Position numbers and translations under genes: made by a program. Of a stretch of DNA of 64,000 bases, positions 8,840 to 16,978 are shown in pieces (positions within the stretch are counted from its first letter, which is position 1; each line of letters begins with the position of its first letter). The notes under the pieces were generated by a model. It was given only the letters and a program-made list of their open reading frames with translations, searched no databases and was not told where the DNA came from. This DNA comes from Mucilaginibacter gossypiicola. GTDB lineage: Bacteria; Bacteroidota; Bacteroidia; Sphingobacteriales; Sphingobacteriaceae. The stretch covers positions 310,001 through 374,000 of the forward strand of contig NZ_FOCL01000002.1 in assembly GCF_900110105.1 (NCBI RefSeq), given 5' to 3'.

Positions 8840-9464
8840 AAAAACATGGATACTCATTTTTCTTGTTGCTTCCTGCCTGCGGCTTTCGGCGCAGTCTTTC
8901 AGCTTCGGCGACCTGTTCGGACAGGCCGGCAAGCTGCAGAAAAACTACCTGGCGCAGATCGCCGCTTACCGCATGTTTGAATCGGAATTAAAGCAGGGTT
9001 ATAACGTCATCAGGCATGGTCTCGGCGGCATCCGGGATATCAATGCCGCAGAACTGAACGCCCACAGCAGTTATTACCAATCACTTGTTCAGGTGAACAG
9101 CGCCGTAAAAAATGATCCGCGCCTTGCTGGAATGCTGCAATGGCAGCGCGACATCAACGGGAGTTTTAATCAACCGGTCAAGGGGCTGACAGGTGATGAG
9201 CAAACCTACTGGGCCAATGTAAAGGCCGCGGTGCTCAAAGGATGTAATGACGACCTTACCAACCTCCAACACCTCATGCAGGAAGGTGATCTGCAAATGA
9301 CTGACGACGAGCGGCTGCAAGGCCTGGCGAAGATCCATGCTTCCATGCTGGAGAAATACGAGTTTACCCGGCGCTTCATCGCCGCCGCCCGGCTCCTGGT
9401 CGCGCAGCGGCAGCATGAAATTAACGACACACAAACTTTAGTAAAATTATATGAAAACCATTAG
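8826..9464 (+). CDS. TraI-like conjugation protein, copy 2
   Basis: I choose ATG 8826 (MASIKKTWILIFLV, giving 212 residues), because it yields a clean signal peptide cut near SAQSF. An in-frame start at 8793 would add 11 residues lying inside the preceding gene. The 14-base overlap with the previous gene fits coupled translation. The protein is helical, with the C-terminal motif MTDDERLQGLAKIHASM and an ending rich in Arg/Gln/His, close in layout to copy 3. It is probably a periplasmic accessory of conjugation and its role is unknown. Confidence 0.8.
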   Translation: MASIKKTWILIFLVASCLRLSAQSFSFGDLFGQAGKLQKNYLAQIAAYRMFESELKQGYNVIRHGLGGIRDINAAELNAHSSYYQSLVQVNSAVKNDPRLAGMLQWQRDINGSFNQPVKGLTGDEQTYWANVKAAVLKGCNDDLTNLQHLMQEGDLQMTDDERLQGLAKIHASMLEKYEFTRRFIAAARLLVAQRQHEINDTQTLVKLYENH

Positions 9465-10083
9465 ATCATTTTTTGCAATGGCGGTTCTCTTGATCATGAC
9501 AGCTACCGCCGACAGGGCACGGGCGCAAAGTTCCGACCTGATCCAGCTGATACTGGATATAGAAAAGCTGACACAATTGAAAAGTATCCTGACCGATATG
9601 AAGACCGGTTACGACATCATCAATGGGGGGTATAACCAGGTTAAACAGATCGCCGGCGGGAATTTCAGTATTCATTCCGTGTTTCTCAACGGCTTGTTAG
9701 CCGTTAACCCCGGGATCGCCAAATATGGACGCGTCGCGGATATTGTCCTGGATCAGGCTGCCATAGTCAGCGAATACAGCCGCTATTACCGGTACTTTAA
9801 AAATGGTGGAAATTTCAACCCTGATGAGATCGGCTATATGGCGAATGTCTACAACGAGCTGCTACAGGAAAGCCTCAGCAATCTCGACCAGCTAACCAGC
9901 GTAGTGGTGGCAGGCAAGCTGCGCATGAGCGATGACGAGCGCATCAAAGCCATCGACAGGATTTACACGTCAACCGCTGACCAGCTGCAGTTCCTGCGGC
10001 ATTTCAACCGGCAGGCCAACTTATTGGCGGCCGAACGCCAAAAAGAACAGCATGAAATAACCGTAACACAAAAACTCTATTAA
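9451..10083 (+). CDS. TraI-like conjugation protein, copy 3
   Basis: 210 residues: signal peptide ending near RARAQ, helical domain containing LIQLILDIEKLTQLKSIL and MKTGYDIINGGYNQVKQIA, and a C-terminal MSDDERIKAIDRIYTSTADQL motif that aligns with copies 1 and 2. The start overlaps the end of copy 2 by 14 bases, the same overlap as between copies 1 and 2. The shared architecture suggests duplication and divergence within the operon. It is followed two bases later by traJ. Confidence 0.8.
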   Translation: MKTIRSFFAMAVLLIMTATADRARAQSSDLIQLILDIEKLTQLKSILTDMKTGYDIINGGYNQVKQIAGGNFSIHSVFLNGLLAVNPGIAKYGRVADIVLDQAAIVSEYSRYYRYFKNGGNFNPDEIGYMANVYNELLQESLSNLDQLTSVVVAGKLRMSDDERIKAIDRIYTSTADQLQFLRHFNRQANLLAAERQKEQHEITVTQKLY

Positions 10084-10085
10084 TC

Positions 10086-11210
10086 ATGGATAACCTTACA
10101 GGCCTGCAGGCCACCCTACAACAGGTCTATGACCAGATGCTGCCGCTTTGCGGTTCCCTGATCGGGACCGCGCAAGGTTTAGCCGGACTGGCGGCGCTGT
10201 TATACATCGCTGTGCGGGTATGGCGCCACATCGCCGCCGCCGAACCCATCGATTTTTTTCCTTTACTCCGACCCTTTGCATTGGGGATAGCGATCCTCTT
10301 GTTTCCCGCTGTTATCGCCGTGATAAACGGTGTGCTGCAACCTGTTGTCGGCGCAACCAATAATATGGTGCAAAACAGCAACCAGGCTATCGCCCTGTTG
10401 CTGCAGCAAAAAGCCGAAGCAGTAAAAAAGACGGATGCCTGGCAAATGTTTGTCGGTTCCGACGGTGAGGGCGACCGGGACAAATGGTATAAATATACCC
10501 ATCCCAACGACCCCGGTGATACAGGAGAGGGGATCTTGGGCAGCATTGGTAACGATATGAAATTCGCGATGGCCAAAGCTTCCTACAACTTTCGCAATAG
10601 TATCAAGGAGTGGATGTCTGAAGTTTTGCAGCTGCTTTATGAAGCAGCCGCGCTTTGCATCAATACGATCCGCACCTTTCAGCTCATCGTCCTGGCTATC
10701 TTAGGACCTTTAGTATTCGGTATTGCGGTCTTTGACGGCTTTCAGCATACCTTAACCGTATGGATGGCCCGTTATATCAATGTATTCCTGTGGCTGCCCG
10801 TCGCCAACATCTTTGGCAGCATTATCGGAAAAGTTCAGCAGAATATGATCCAGCTGGACATTTCCCAAATTCAAAGCTCCGGGGATACCTTCTTTTCCAG
10901 CACGGATACCTGCTATCTGATTTTTTTGCTGATCGGCATTGTCGGCTATTTTACCGTACCGGGCACCGCCAATTATATCGTTCATGCAGGCGGCGGTAAC
11001 GCCTTGCTGCACAAGGTGAATACCCTGGTCATCAGCTCTTCACGGTCGGCAGGCAGCCTGATTTCAGGCGGTATGACGGCCGATGCCTATGGTAACCAGC
11101 GGGAAAATGTCAGCCAAGGCATGGCCGCTACCGCGATGACCGGGGGCTATTTTAAAGACAAGGACGATAACGGCAGCAACTACCAGAAAGATAAATTATC
11201 AGGTAAATGA
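10086..11210 (+). CDS. traJ: Conjugative transfer protein TraJ (VirB6-like)
   Basis: 374 residues, polytopic inner-membrane protein. Hydrophobic segments lie near 22-42, 60-85, 190-225, 235-255 and 275-300, and the C-terminal tail is Gly/Ser-rich and polar. The central PFALGIAILLFPAVIAVING and the segment ILGPLVFGIAVFDGF with WMARYINVFLWLPVANIFG match the TraJ family of CTnDOT-type elements, the VirB6 equivalent that forms part of the channel. It starts two bases after the preceding gene. Confidence 0.93.
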   Translation: MDNLTGLQATLQQVYDQMLPLCGSLIGTAQGLAGLAALLYIAVRVWRHIAAAEPIDFFPLLRPFALGIAILLFPAVIAVINGVLQPVVGATNNMVQNSNQAIALLLQQKAEAVKKTDAWQMFVGSDGEGDRDKWYKYTHPNDPGDTGEGILGSIGNDMKFAMAKASYNFRNSIKEWMSEVLQLLYEAAALCINTIRTFQLIVLAILGPLVFGIAVFDGFQHTLTVWMARYINVFLWLPVANIFGSIIGKVQQNMIQLDISQIQSSGDTFFSSTDTCYLIFLLIGIVGYFTVPGTANYIVHAGGGNALLHKVNTLVISSSRSAGSLISGGMTADAYGNQRENVSQGMAATAMTGGYFKDKDDNGSNYQKDKLSGK

Positions 11211-11234
11211 TCAATTATTAACCATTTAAATGCT

Positions 11235-11249
11235 TCCGCCTCGGGCGGA
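11235..11249 (+). repeat. Short GC hairpin in the traJ-traK gap
   Basis: TCCGCC, a TCG loop, GGCGGA, located 13 bases before the traK ATG and directly followed by an unusually good Shine-Dalgarno (GGAGG at 11254-11258). No T-run follows, so it is not a typical terminator. It may protect mRNA ends or tune traK translation. Confidence 0.6.
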
Positions 11250-11261
11250 GATTGGAGGCCT

Positions 11262-11870
11262 ATGTTTACACAAACCAAAAACATCGATACCGTTGCCAAA
11301 CTGAACAGACGCTTTAATGTCATGCTCATGCTGGTTACCGCCGCTGTTTTATGCTTCGGCATCTATAAAAGTTATGATTTCGCCGACCGCGCGCAAAACA
11401 GGGTGCGTATCCTCTACAATGGGAAAGTACTGGAAACTTTGCTTTCAGACCGGAAACATTCCAGGCCGGTTGAACTACGCGACCATATCAGGACTTTCCA
11501 TGAGGACTTTTTTAACCTGCTGCCTGACGATAAACAGATACAGGCTAATATCGCCAAGGCATTGTATCTCGCCGACGAGAGCGCCAAACGTCAATACGAC
11601 GACCTGCGGGAAAAAGGCTATTACGCCAACCTCATTGCTGGTAATATCAGCCAGCAGATCAGTGTCGACAGCACGGTATTGGACCTTGACCAGCTACCAT
11701 ACGCTTTTACCTGCTATGCTACCGAAAAGCTGGTTCGGGCAACCAATACCGTCACACGTAAGCTCGTTACAAAAGGCAGGGTCCGGGAGCTCAGTACCGA
11801 AACCGACAATAACCCGCATGGCTTTCTGATCGAACGCTGGGAGATTGTCAATAACGCTGACCAGCCATGA
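11262..11870 (+). CDS. traK: Conjugative transfer protein TraK (VirB8-like)
   Basis: 202 residues: a cytoplasmic N-terminus (KNIDTVAKLNRRFNVML), one membrane helix (about 26-44), then a periplasmic domain containing the family motif RPVELRDHIRTFHEDFFNLLP. This is the TraK family, a bitopic protein with VirB8-like topology in CTnDOT-type systems. Its ATG follows a GGAGG site, rare in this phylum. The stop overlaps the start of the next small gene by four bases. Confidence 0.93.
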   Translation: MFTQTKNIDTVAKLNRRFNVMLMLVTAAVLCFGIYKSYDFADRAQNRVRILYNGKVLETLLSDRKHSRPVELRDHIRTFHEDFFNLLPDDKQIQANIAKALYLADESAKRQYDDLREKGYYANLIAGNISQQISVDSTVLDLDQLPYAFTCYATEKLVRATNTVTRKLVTKGRVRELSTETDNNPHGFLIERWEIVNNADQP

Positions 11871-12058
11871 AGAAAATCACCAGCGATGCTTTGGCCAGGC
11901 ATATCGCGGATCAGATCATCCGTATACAAACGCGCCTGGCCAACGTCCTCAACCGCAAAACGCAGCACTGGAATAAGACATCCAAACTGATCGCCTTAGC
12001 AGCATTCATGATCGTCTTTGGCGGCCTGAGCATTTATTTAATCATTAAATCAATTTAA
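11867..12058 (+). CDS. Small TraL-like membrane protein
   Basis: 63 residues with a basic, amphipathic N-terminal half (IRIQTRLANVLNRKTQHWNK) and one C-terminal membrane helix (LIALAAFMIVFGGLSIYLII). The size and position between traK and traM match the TraL slot of CTnDOT-type operons. The call rests mainly on synteny because the sequence is short. It overlaps traK by four bases and lies two bases before traM. Confidence 0.8.
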   Translation: MKKITSDALARHIADQIIRIQTRLANVLNRKTQHWNKTSKLIALAAFMIVFGGLSIYLIIKSI

Positions 12059-12060
12059 TT

Positions 12061-13158
12061 ATGGAACGACAACATTCAATTCAGTTTTTGCGGACACGCA
12101 GATTCCTGCTTATCCTGCCCCTGATGGTCTTACCGTTTTTGAGCCTGGCTTTTTATGCAGCTGGCGGAGGACGGGGCAGCATAGCGGCTGGCCCGGCGGA
12201 ACAAAACCGGGGATTAAATACCAGCCTGCCGGCCGCGGCCTTTGGCAAACATGAAAAGCCCAAAGATAAAATGGGGTTTTACGACCAGGCCAAACTGGAT
12301 TCCGCCAAAGAACAATCTTACAGCAATAATCCTTTGCTGCAGGAAATGGGGATCAAAAAGGACAAGGCAATGATTCCCGACATCAGCTCTTCCGGTTTGC
12401 CTTCAAGTCAACCCGATGTGCACCTGATCAATCAAAAGCTGGCGGCTATTGACCGGGAGATCAGCCGGCCCGCCGTGCCATCCGTACCGGCAGCCGCGCT
12501 GAACCAGCCTGTTGAAAATAAACAGCTCACCGAGCAGGTGAACCGGCTGGAAACGATGATGAGATCCATGAAAGCGGATAGCGGGCCGGACCCGGAGATG
12601 CAGCAGTTGAGCAAAATGCTTGAACAGATCCAGGCCATCCAGCGCCCCGAAACCCCTAAAGCCGATCATCAAGCCGATTCGGCAGCGACGAATCCGTTTA
12701 AAGCTATTCCTGCGGCAATAGATGGCAATCAGAAGATCAAACAGTCGGGGGCTGTCAGGCTTTGCTTAAATGATACGGTCACCATTAAAGGGCAATTGAT
12801 CCCTAAAGGAACTCCTGTTTACGGTACAGCCAATATGATCAACCAGCGCCTGCTGATCGTTATTAAAAATATCCGGCTGGGTCAGTCCATTATACCGGCA
12901 GATCTAACCGTGTACTATATGGACGGGATGCCCGGAGTACCTGCACCGGAGGCTGAATTGGGCGAAGCGGCGGGCAACGGTGCCGGCAATGCCCTGCAAG
13001 GTATGCAGTTCCTTAGTATGGATCAGTCCCTGGCCACCCAGGCCGCCGCAGGCGGCATCAATGCCGCCAAGGGGCTGTTCAGCAAAAAAGTCAGGCGCAT
13101 CACCGTTCATCTCAAAAACGGCGATGCCGTACTGCTGCGCAATAACCAGATTCGTTAA
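12061..13158 (+). CDS. traM: Conjugative transfer protein TraM (VirB10-like)
   Basis: 365 residues: cytoplasmic N-terminus, a membrane helix at about 14-33, a long Pro/Gln-rich periplasmic spacer with a coiled segment (VNRLETMMRSMKAD), and a C-terminal beta domain (VRLCLNDTVTIKGQLIPKG then VYGTANMINQRLLIVIKNI) typical of TraM. In CTnDOT-type elements TraM is the VirB10-like scaffold and is normally followed by traN (VirB9-like). Here traN is absent and a different gene follows 16 bp later. Confidence 0.92.
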   Translation: MERQHSIQFLRTRRFLLILPLMVLPFLSLAFYAAGGGRGSIAAGPAEQNRGLNTSLPAAAFGKHEKPKDKMGFYDQAKLDSAKEQSYSNNPLLQEMGIKKDKAMIPDISSSGLPSSQPDVHLINQKLAAIDREISRPAVPSVPAAALNQPVENKQLTEQVNRLETMMRSMKADSGPDPEMQQLSKMLEQIQAIQRPETPKADHQADSAATNPFKAIPAAIDGNQKIKQSGAVRLCLNDTVTIKGQLIPKGTPVYGTANMINQRLLIVIKNIRLGQSIIPADLTVYYMDGMPGVPAPEAELGEAAGNGAGNALQGMQFLSMDQSLATQAAAGGINAAKGLFSKKVRRITVHLKNGDAVLLRNNQIR

Positions 13159-13174
13159 CCTTAAATAATAGACC

Positions 13175-13954
13175 ATGAATACCGAAAATTTAGATTTCCT
13201 GAAAAACAACCTGTTGAACCTGGGCTTCGGCGATAAGGTCAACGCGGAAATGGAGAAACAGATCAAAGCCAAAGTTCCCGAGTTTAGCCTCAGCACGGAA
13301 CAAACGTACAACCAGAAGAAAATGGATTATACCCTCCATTTTAAAGCTGGCGATCAGCATGACATGTATTTTTTCAACCGCTACGATGCTTCGCTCAAAA
13401 ATGAAGCCGATCCCGCTAAAGACCGGATGCAGACTATGTATATCAATAAAGGCAACGGCATTACGGCTAAGGAAGCATTTAATTTATTAGAGGGACGGGC
13501 TGTCGAAAAGAAACTGTACAATAAAGAAAGCGAGCCATACATCGCCTGGCTTAAACTTGATTTCAAGGATACCGACGATCGCGGTAACCATAAACTGCTT
13601 AAATTTGGCGAAGGTTATGGCTACGACCTGGAGAAAACCCTGGCCCAATATCCGATCAAACAGCTGGGGGACCAGCAGCAAAAAGAGGAATTACTGCGTT
13701 CCCTGAAAAAAGGGAATGCACAGCAGGTCACGATAGAAAAAGACGGGCAAAGCCATAAGTATTACCTGGCCGCCGAACCCCAGTATAAACAGGTCAACGT
13801 TTATGACCAGAACCTGAAAAGTGTCAGGCGTGAATCCCTCAAACAGGATAACGCCCAGGACCAAAGCCAGGCCAAAAGCAACAAGCAAAACCAAAAACAG
13901 CAACCGGACGATCAGCCCCGGAAGCAACAGTCACGCAAACAAAAGGTCCATTGA
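13175..13954 (+). CDS. Tra-linked hypothetical protein with a second copy at 46.5 kb
   Basis: 259 residues starting MNTENLDFLKNNLLNLGFG, with core blocks MYINKGNGITAKEAFNLLEG and ELLRSLKKGNAQQVTI and a charged Gln/Lys-rich C-terminal tail, with no signal peptide. This module is common in Bacteroidota mobile elements, often near DUF3945/DUF4099-type proteins. Its function is unknown, and the basic tail may bind nucleic acid. A clear paralogue sits at 46497-47263 with the same start and the same blocks. The gene occupies the place where traN is expected and ends the operon at a terminator. Confidence 0.8.
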   Translation: MNTENLDFLKNNLLNLGFGDKVNAEMEKQIKAKVPEFSLSTEQTYNQKKMDYTLHFKAGDQHDMYFFNRYDASLKNEADPAKDRMQTMYINKGNGITAKEAFNLLEGRAVEKKLYNKESEPYIAWLKLDFKDTDDRGNHKLLKFGEGYGYDLEKTLAQYPIKQLGDQQQKEELLRSLKKGNAQQVTIEKDGQSHKYYLAAEPQYKQVNVYDQNLKSVRRESLKQDNAQDQSQAKSNKQNQKQQPDDQPRKQQSRKQKVH

Positions 13955-13958
13955 TCAC

Positions 13959-13980
13959 AAGCCCCGAAAGGGGCTTATTT
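13959..13980 (+). terminator. Terminator closing the tra operon
   Basis: AAGCCCC, GAAA loop, GGGGCTT, then ATTT. It begins four bases after the stop of the 259-residue protein. The T-run is short, so termination may be partial. Confidence 0.7.
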
Positions 13981-14488
13981 GTTTCCAGATGTTCCGGTCT
14001 GCTGCGTATGATTTATCAGCCTCTCCTTAACCGGGACAGGATAAAGGCGCAGTAAAAACCGCTTCGCTCATTTGCTCCATTACATTCCGTTCATTCCCTC
14101 AGCCATTTTTACTGCTTTAGGCAAAAGCCTTCCTGCCGTATCCCCAATCACCGCCTGGTATCCCCGATCCGGCAGGCAGGCATTTGCTTTTTCTTAAAGA
14201 CATCATTACGGAAGACCTTCATTTTTTCAAAAGAAGGAAAAAAAGGCAGCCAAGTTGTGCCTTTAGAGCGGCGATTGCTGCAACAACAGCAAAAAGCTTC
14301 CGGCATAATGGCGCCTGTTATTTTTTTTGGCGCGCCACCCTGCGGGACTTATTCCTTTTCCTTTTTGCCTATGCCAGGCACCTTGTATTGCTTTCTTTTT
14401 TTCCTTTTTCTTTTGAAAAAAAGCTTTTAAGGGAAAGGGTTGAAAGAGAAAAGAATAAACAGATTTTTTAACACTTAATTTTTTAACC
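13981..14488. other. Non-coding gap with nested repeats; possible origin or regulatory region
   Basis: About 500 bases without a convincing gene. At 14132-14176 two copies of GTATCCCC (14138-14145 and 14158-14165, 20 bp apart) are flanked by CCTGCCG / CGGCAGG arms. The second half (14220-14480) is rich in A and T runs that produce artefactual ORFs on both strands. Such a gap between transfer and accessory genes could hold an origin of transfer, but no relaxase gene is present to support that. Confidence 0.4.
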
Positions 14489-15088
14489 ATGCAAAACGCA
14501 GAAAAAAATGCAAAGGAAGTACAAGTTGCTGCTGCCGGTGCCAAAGGAACAAATCCCGCAAAAACTGAAAACCGCCCCAACATTCCGGGCAAAGCCAAAA
14601 ATGATGAACCCCTTAAAAATCAAAACCCCGGCACTGCGCCGGAAGCTGCGAAAGCCAATGGTGCCGAAGCTAAGACCGTTCAGCCCGCTGCCGGCAATAA
14701 CCAACCCCTTAACGGTACAGCCGCAGCCGAGAAACAGGAACTGAGCGGTTCGGAGCCGAAAGCAGAAGTGAAGTACATCAAACCTGTGATGAACTTGGAA
14801 CAAACTATTAAAACCGTGAACGACCTCCACCGCAGGAGTATTCAGCGATTGGCCCTGATTGTCCGCATCAAATTACTCGAAGATTTTGAGGTGAAACTGG
14901 TGGAAGAAAACGACGAACTGGAAAGCAACCCTTATCAGGGCTGCAAACTGATCATTAAAGATGACAAGGGCAGGGATTTTACCACCAATACACCCGGCCT
15001 TATCCGCATGGTGGCGCAATTCATTTTTGATGCCTGCCATGAGAAACTGGCGGAGATCGAAGCCAATATCGTGCTTCCAAATGCTTAA
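14489..15088 (+). CDS. Hypothetical protein with disordered N-terminus
   Basis: 199 residues. Residues 1-85 are low-complexity (Ala, Pro, Asn, Lys, Gln), followed by a compact domain (about 90-199) with helices KPVMNLEQTIKTVNDLHRRS and LIVRIKLLEDFEVKLVEEND and a small beta part (GCKLIIKDDKGRDFTT). It resembles hypothetical proteins that sit upstream of the DUF932 gene in plasmids and integrative elements of this phylum. The function is unknown. The gene is bounded by its own terminator. ATG 14489 is followed by near-continuous coding-like codon use. Confidence 0.75.
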   Translation: MQNAEKNAKEVQVAAAGAKGTNPAKTENRPNIPGKAKNDEPLKNQNPGTAPEAAKANGAEAKTVQPAAGNNQPLNGTAAAEKQELSGSEPKAEVKYIKPVMNLEQTIKTVNDLHRRSIQRLALIVRIKLLEDFEVKLVEENDELESNPYQGCKLIIKDDKGRDFTTNTPGLIRMVAQFIFDACHEKLAEIEANIVLPNA

Positions 15089-15094
15089 AGGCGG

Positions 15095-15126
15095 ATGCTC
15101 CCGGCTGTTGCCGGGAGTATTTTTTA
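15095..15126 (+). terminator. Terminator after the 199-residue protein
   Basis: CTCCCGGC, TGTT loop, GCCGGGAG, then TATTTTTT. It starts seven bases after the stop codon. Confidence 0.88.
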
Positions 15127-15151
15127 CGGTTTACCAAAAACAGGAATTAAG

Positions 15152-15319
15152 ATGTAAGAGCAATTTATCGAACTGACCGACCAAATATTTTGGGACGGCT
15201 ACGCTGCAAAACTGGCTGCGGAAGACCCGGCCAAATTCAGATTTGAATTCAACGAGTTCTTAAATACTTACGAAAATGATGACAGACAAAATGTTTTTAC
15301 TGGTGAAAATTACGATTAG
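15152..15319 (+). pseudogene. Small conserved-looking ORF with a stop at codon 2
   Basis: The frame reads ATG TAA, then continues open for 53 codons as protein-like sequence (EQFIELTDQIFWDGYAAKLA then EDPAKFRFEFNEFLNTYEND) until TAG 15317-15319. A single A-to-T change in a lysine codon (AAA to TAA) directly after the ATG would create this state. No alternative start is visible in the frame. The small gene fits the usual set of short ORFs beside DUF932 genes. It is either a recent null mutation, a sequencing error, or translation starting in an unusual way. Confidence 0.5.
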
Positions 15320-15449
15320 CACCGGGCATCGGGACATACACCATGCCATAGCGGAACTACAGGCGAACACCCGGCTGTCCGTTAGCAGCACCCGGAATGT
15401 AAAGGTCCTGAAAACAGAAATTATAAAACTAAAAACAAGGAAACACTAA
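15276..15449 (+). CDS. Small hypothetical protein upstream of the DUF932 gene
   Basis: 57 residues (MMTDKMFLLVKITISTGHR ...), an alternating beta-helix-beta pattern ending in KTEIIKLKTRKH, with no membrane segment. It overlaps the end of the preceding small frame by 44 bases and ends 12 bases before the DUF932 gene. The overlapping, tightly packed arrangement favours a real gene. Function unknown; neighbours suggest a plasmid or element maintenance module. Confidence 0.55.
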   Translation: MMTDKMFLLVKITISTGHRDIHHAIAELQANTRLSVSSTRNVKVLKTEIIKLKTRKH

Positions 15450-15461
15450 AAATTTAAGCAG

Positions 15462-16526
15462 ATGGCACACCATATCAATTTTAATGAAAAAACAGGACGG
15501 CACAGCTTTATGAGCGTGAAGGAAAAAGCCTGGCATAATTTAGGGCAGATTGTTGAACGCTACCCCACGAGCAGCGAGGCGATACAATTTGCCGGGTTAG
15601 ATTATATTGTGGAAAAACGCCCGTTATTTACATACGACACCAATAATCATTTGTGGAATAATGGCGAAGCCATTCCCGACATAGCCGTACCGAATTATTA
15701 CGCCACTGTACGCGCCGACACGGAACAGGTATTGGGCGTTGTGGGTAATGATTATGAAGTCGTACAAAACCGGGATGCGTTCAGCTTTTTTGATGCCATC
15801 GTTGGTGGCGGGGATGGTATTCTTTATGAAACCGCCGGAGCTTTAGGGCAGGCAGGTGAGCGTATATTTATCACGGCCAAACTACCGGGTTATATCCGGG
15901 TGGGAAGGGATGATTTGATTGAGAAATATATTTTTCTGACCACCTCGCATGATGGGTATGGCAGTATAACCGCCGCCTTTACGCCCACAAGGATTTGCTG
16001 TAACAATACCCTGCATGCCGCCTTAAATAATATGACCAACTGCGTAAAGATACGCCATACACAAACCGCTCAGGAGCGGTTGACACAGGCGCATAAGGTT
16101 ATGGGTATTTCCAATAGTATTTCCAGTCAGTTAGACGATATCTTTAATCGCTGGGCTCACGTCCGGATCAGCGATAAAGAGGTGTTGCGACTGGTGCAAC
16201 AGGCCATGGCGCCCAGCAGGGAAGTTTTGCAAAAGGTGATGGACGAGAATATAGATGAATATTCCAGCCAGTTTTTGAACACGGTGGAAAAAGTATGTGA
16301 ATTTGCTTTCAGCCATCCCACCCAGCAGACCGATACGACGAGGGGAACCCTTTTTGGTGCGTATAATGCGATCAGCGGCTACCTGCAAAATATCAGGTCC
16401 TACAAAACTGAAGATGCCAAGCTCAAATCCATCCTTTTCGGCAATGGCTTTAATAAAATCCAATCTGCGTTCGACCTCTGCGGTGAATTTGAAAAGCGGG
16501 GCGGGACGGTTTTTGAAAGGAATTAA
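15462..16526 (+). CDS. DUF932 domain protein (phage/plasmid-type)
   Basis: 354 residues. The DUF932 signature is clear: N-terminal WHNLGQIVERYPTSSEAIQ, then VVGNDYEVVQNRDAFSFFD, GERIFITAKLPGYIRVG, TPTRICCNNTLHAAL and a C-terminal GYLQNIRSYKTEDAKLKSILFG. These proteins are encoded by phages, plasmids and conjugative elements and their biochemistry is not settled. No truncation is seen. A strong terminator follows immediately, so this gene ends the left mobile-element segment. Confidence 0.92.
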   Translation: MAHHINFNEKTGRHSFMSVKEKAWHNLGQIVERYPTSSEAIQFAGLDYIVEKRPLFTYDTNNHLWNNGEAIPDIAVPNYYATVRADTEQVLGVVGNDYEVVQNRDAFSFFDAIVGGGDGILYETAGALGQAGERIFITAKLPGYIRVGRDDLIEKYIFLTTSHDGYGSITAAFTPTRICCNNTLHAALNNMTNCVKIRHTQTAQERLTQAHKVMGISNSISSQLDDIFNRWAHVRISDKEVLRLVQQAMAPSREVLQKVMDENIDEYSSQFLNTVEKVCEFAFSHPTQQTDTTRGTLFGAYNAISGYLQNIRSYKTEDAKLKSILFGNGFNKIQSAFDLCGEFEKRGGTVFERN

Positions 16527-16528
16527 CA

Positions 16529-16552
16529 CAAGGGGCGATGAGCCCCTTTTTT
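16529..16552 (+). terminator. Terminator after the DUF932 gene
   Basis: AGGGGC, GATGA loop, GCCCCT followed by a run of T. Confidence 0.88.
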
Positions 16553-16572
16553 ATGGTTCAAAATTCCCGGAC

Positions 16573-16612
16573 GCTACTTTTCTTTCTTTCAGTCGCCGGA
16601 AAGAAAAGTAGC
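16573..16612. repeat. 14-bp perfect inverted repeat, hairpin-forming
   Basis: GCTACTTTTCTTTC at 16573-16586 and its exact complement at 16599-16612, separated by 12 bases. Elements of this type, with a CTACTTTTCTTT arm, recur in Bacteroidota intergenic regions and create artefactual ORFs. It may act as a bidirectional terminator or a dispersed repeat. The rest of the 16.55-16.98 kb gap shows nothing recognisable. Confidence 0.75.
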
Positions 16613-16978
16613 AAAAGAAAGAGGCTCCAAACAGGAAGAATATAGCTCTGGCAGTATGATTCAATGATTTGCAAACCGGGCCCATATTATTCCATGCCCA
16701 GGAAGCCGCTTTTAATGCCTGCACAATTTCCGGCCCGCTGTTGGTAAGATCTGGTATCCGCAAAGATTACAACGTACATTGTTTAAAATCTGCCGGGCCT
16801 AAATCAAAATTTTATACGCTTGTAAACAATTATAATCCAATTTCGTAGTTTATATTAAATTGAATAAGCTGGGATATTCAAAAACGATATCTTCCTGTTC
16901 GGGTGATGATAAATCAGCTTCAATTAAAAGGTTTTATACATAGTTTCAATAGCTTTTGTAGTAATTTGTCCAACGCGA

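Noticed and set aside
14184..14598. ORFs on both strands in the A/T-run-rich gap
   Set aside because: Sequences are Phe/Lys-rich translations of homopolymer runs with no protein-like pattern.
16551..16763. 70-codon minus-strand ORF around the 14-bp inverted repeat
   Set aside because: Its middle is the translation of the repeat itself, a common artefact in this phylum.
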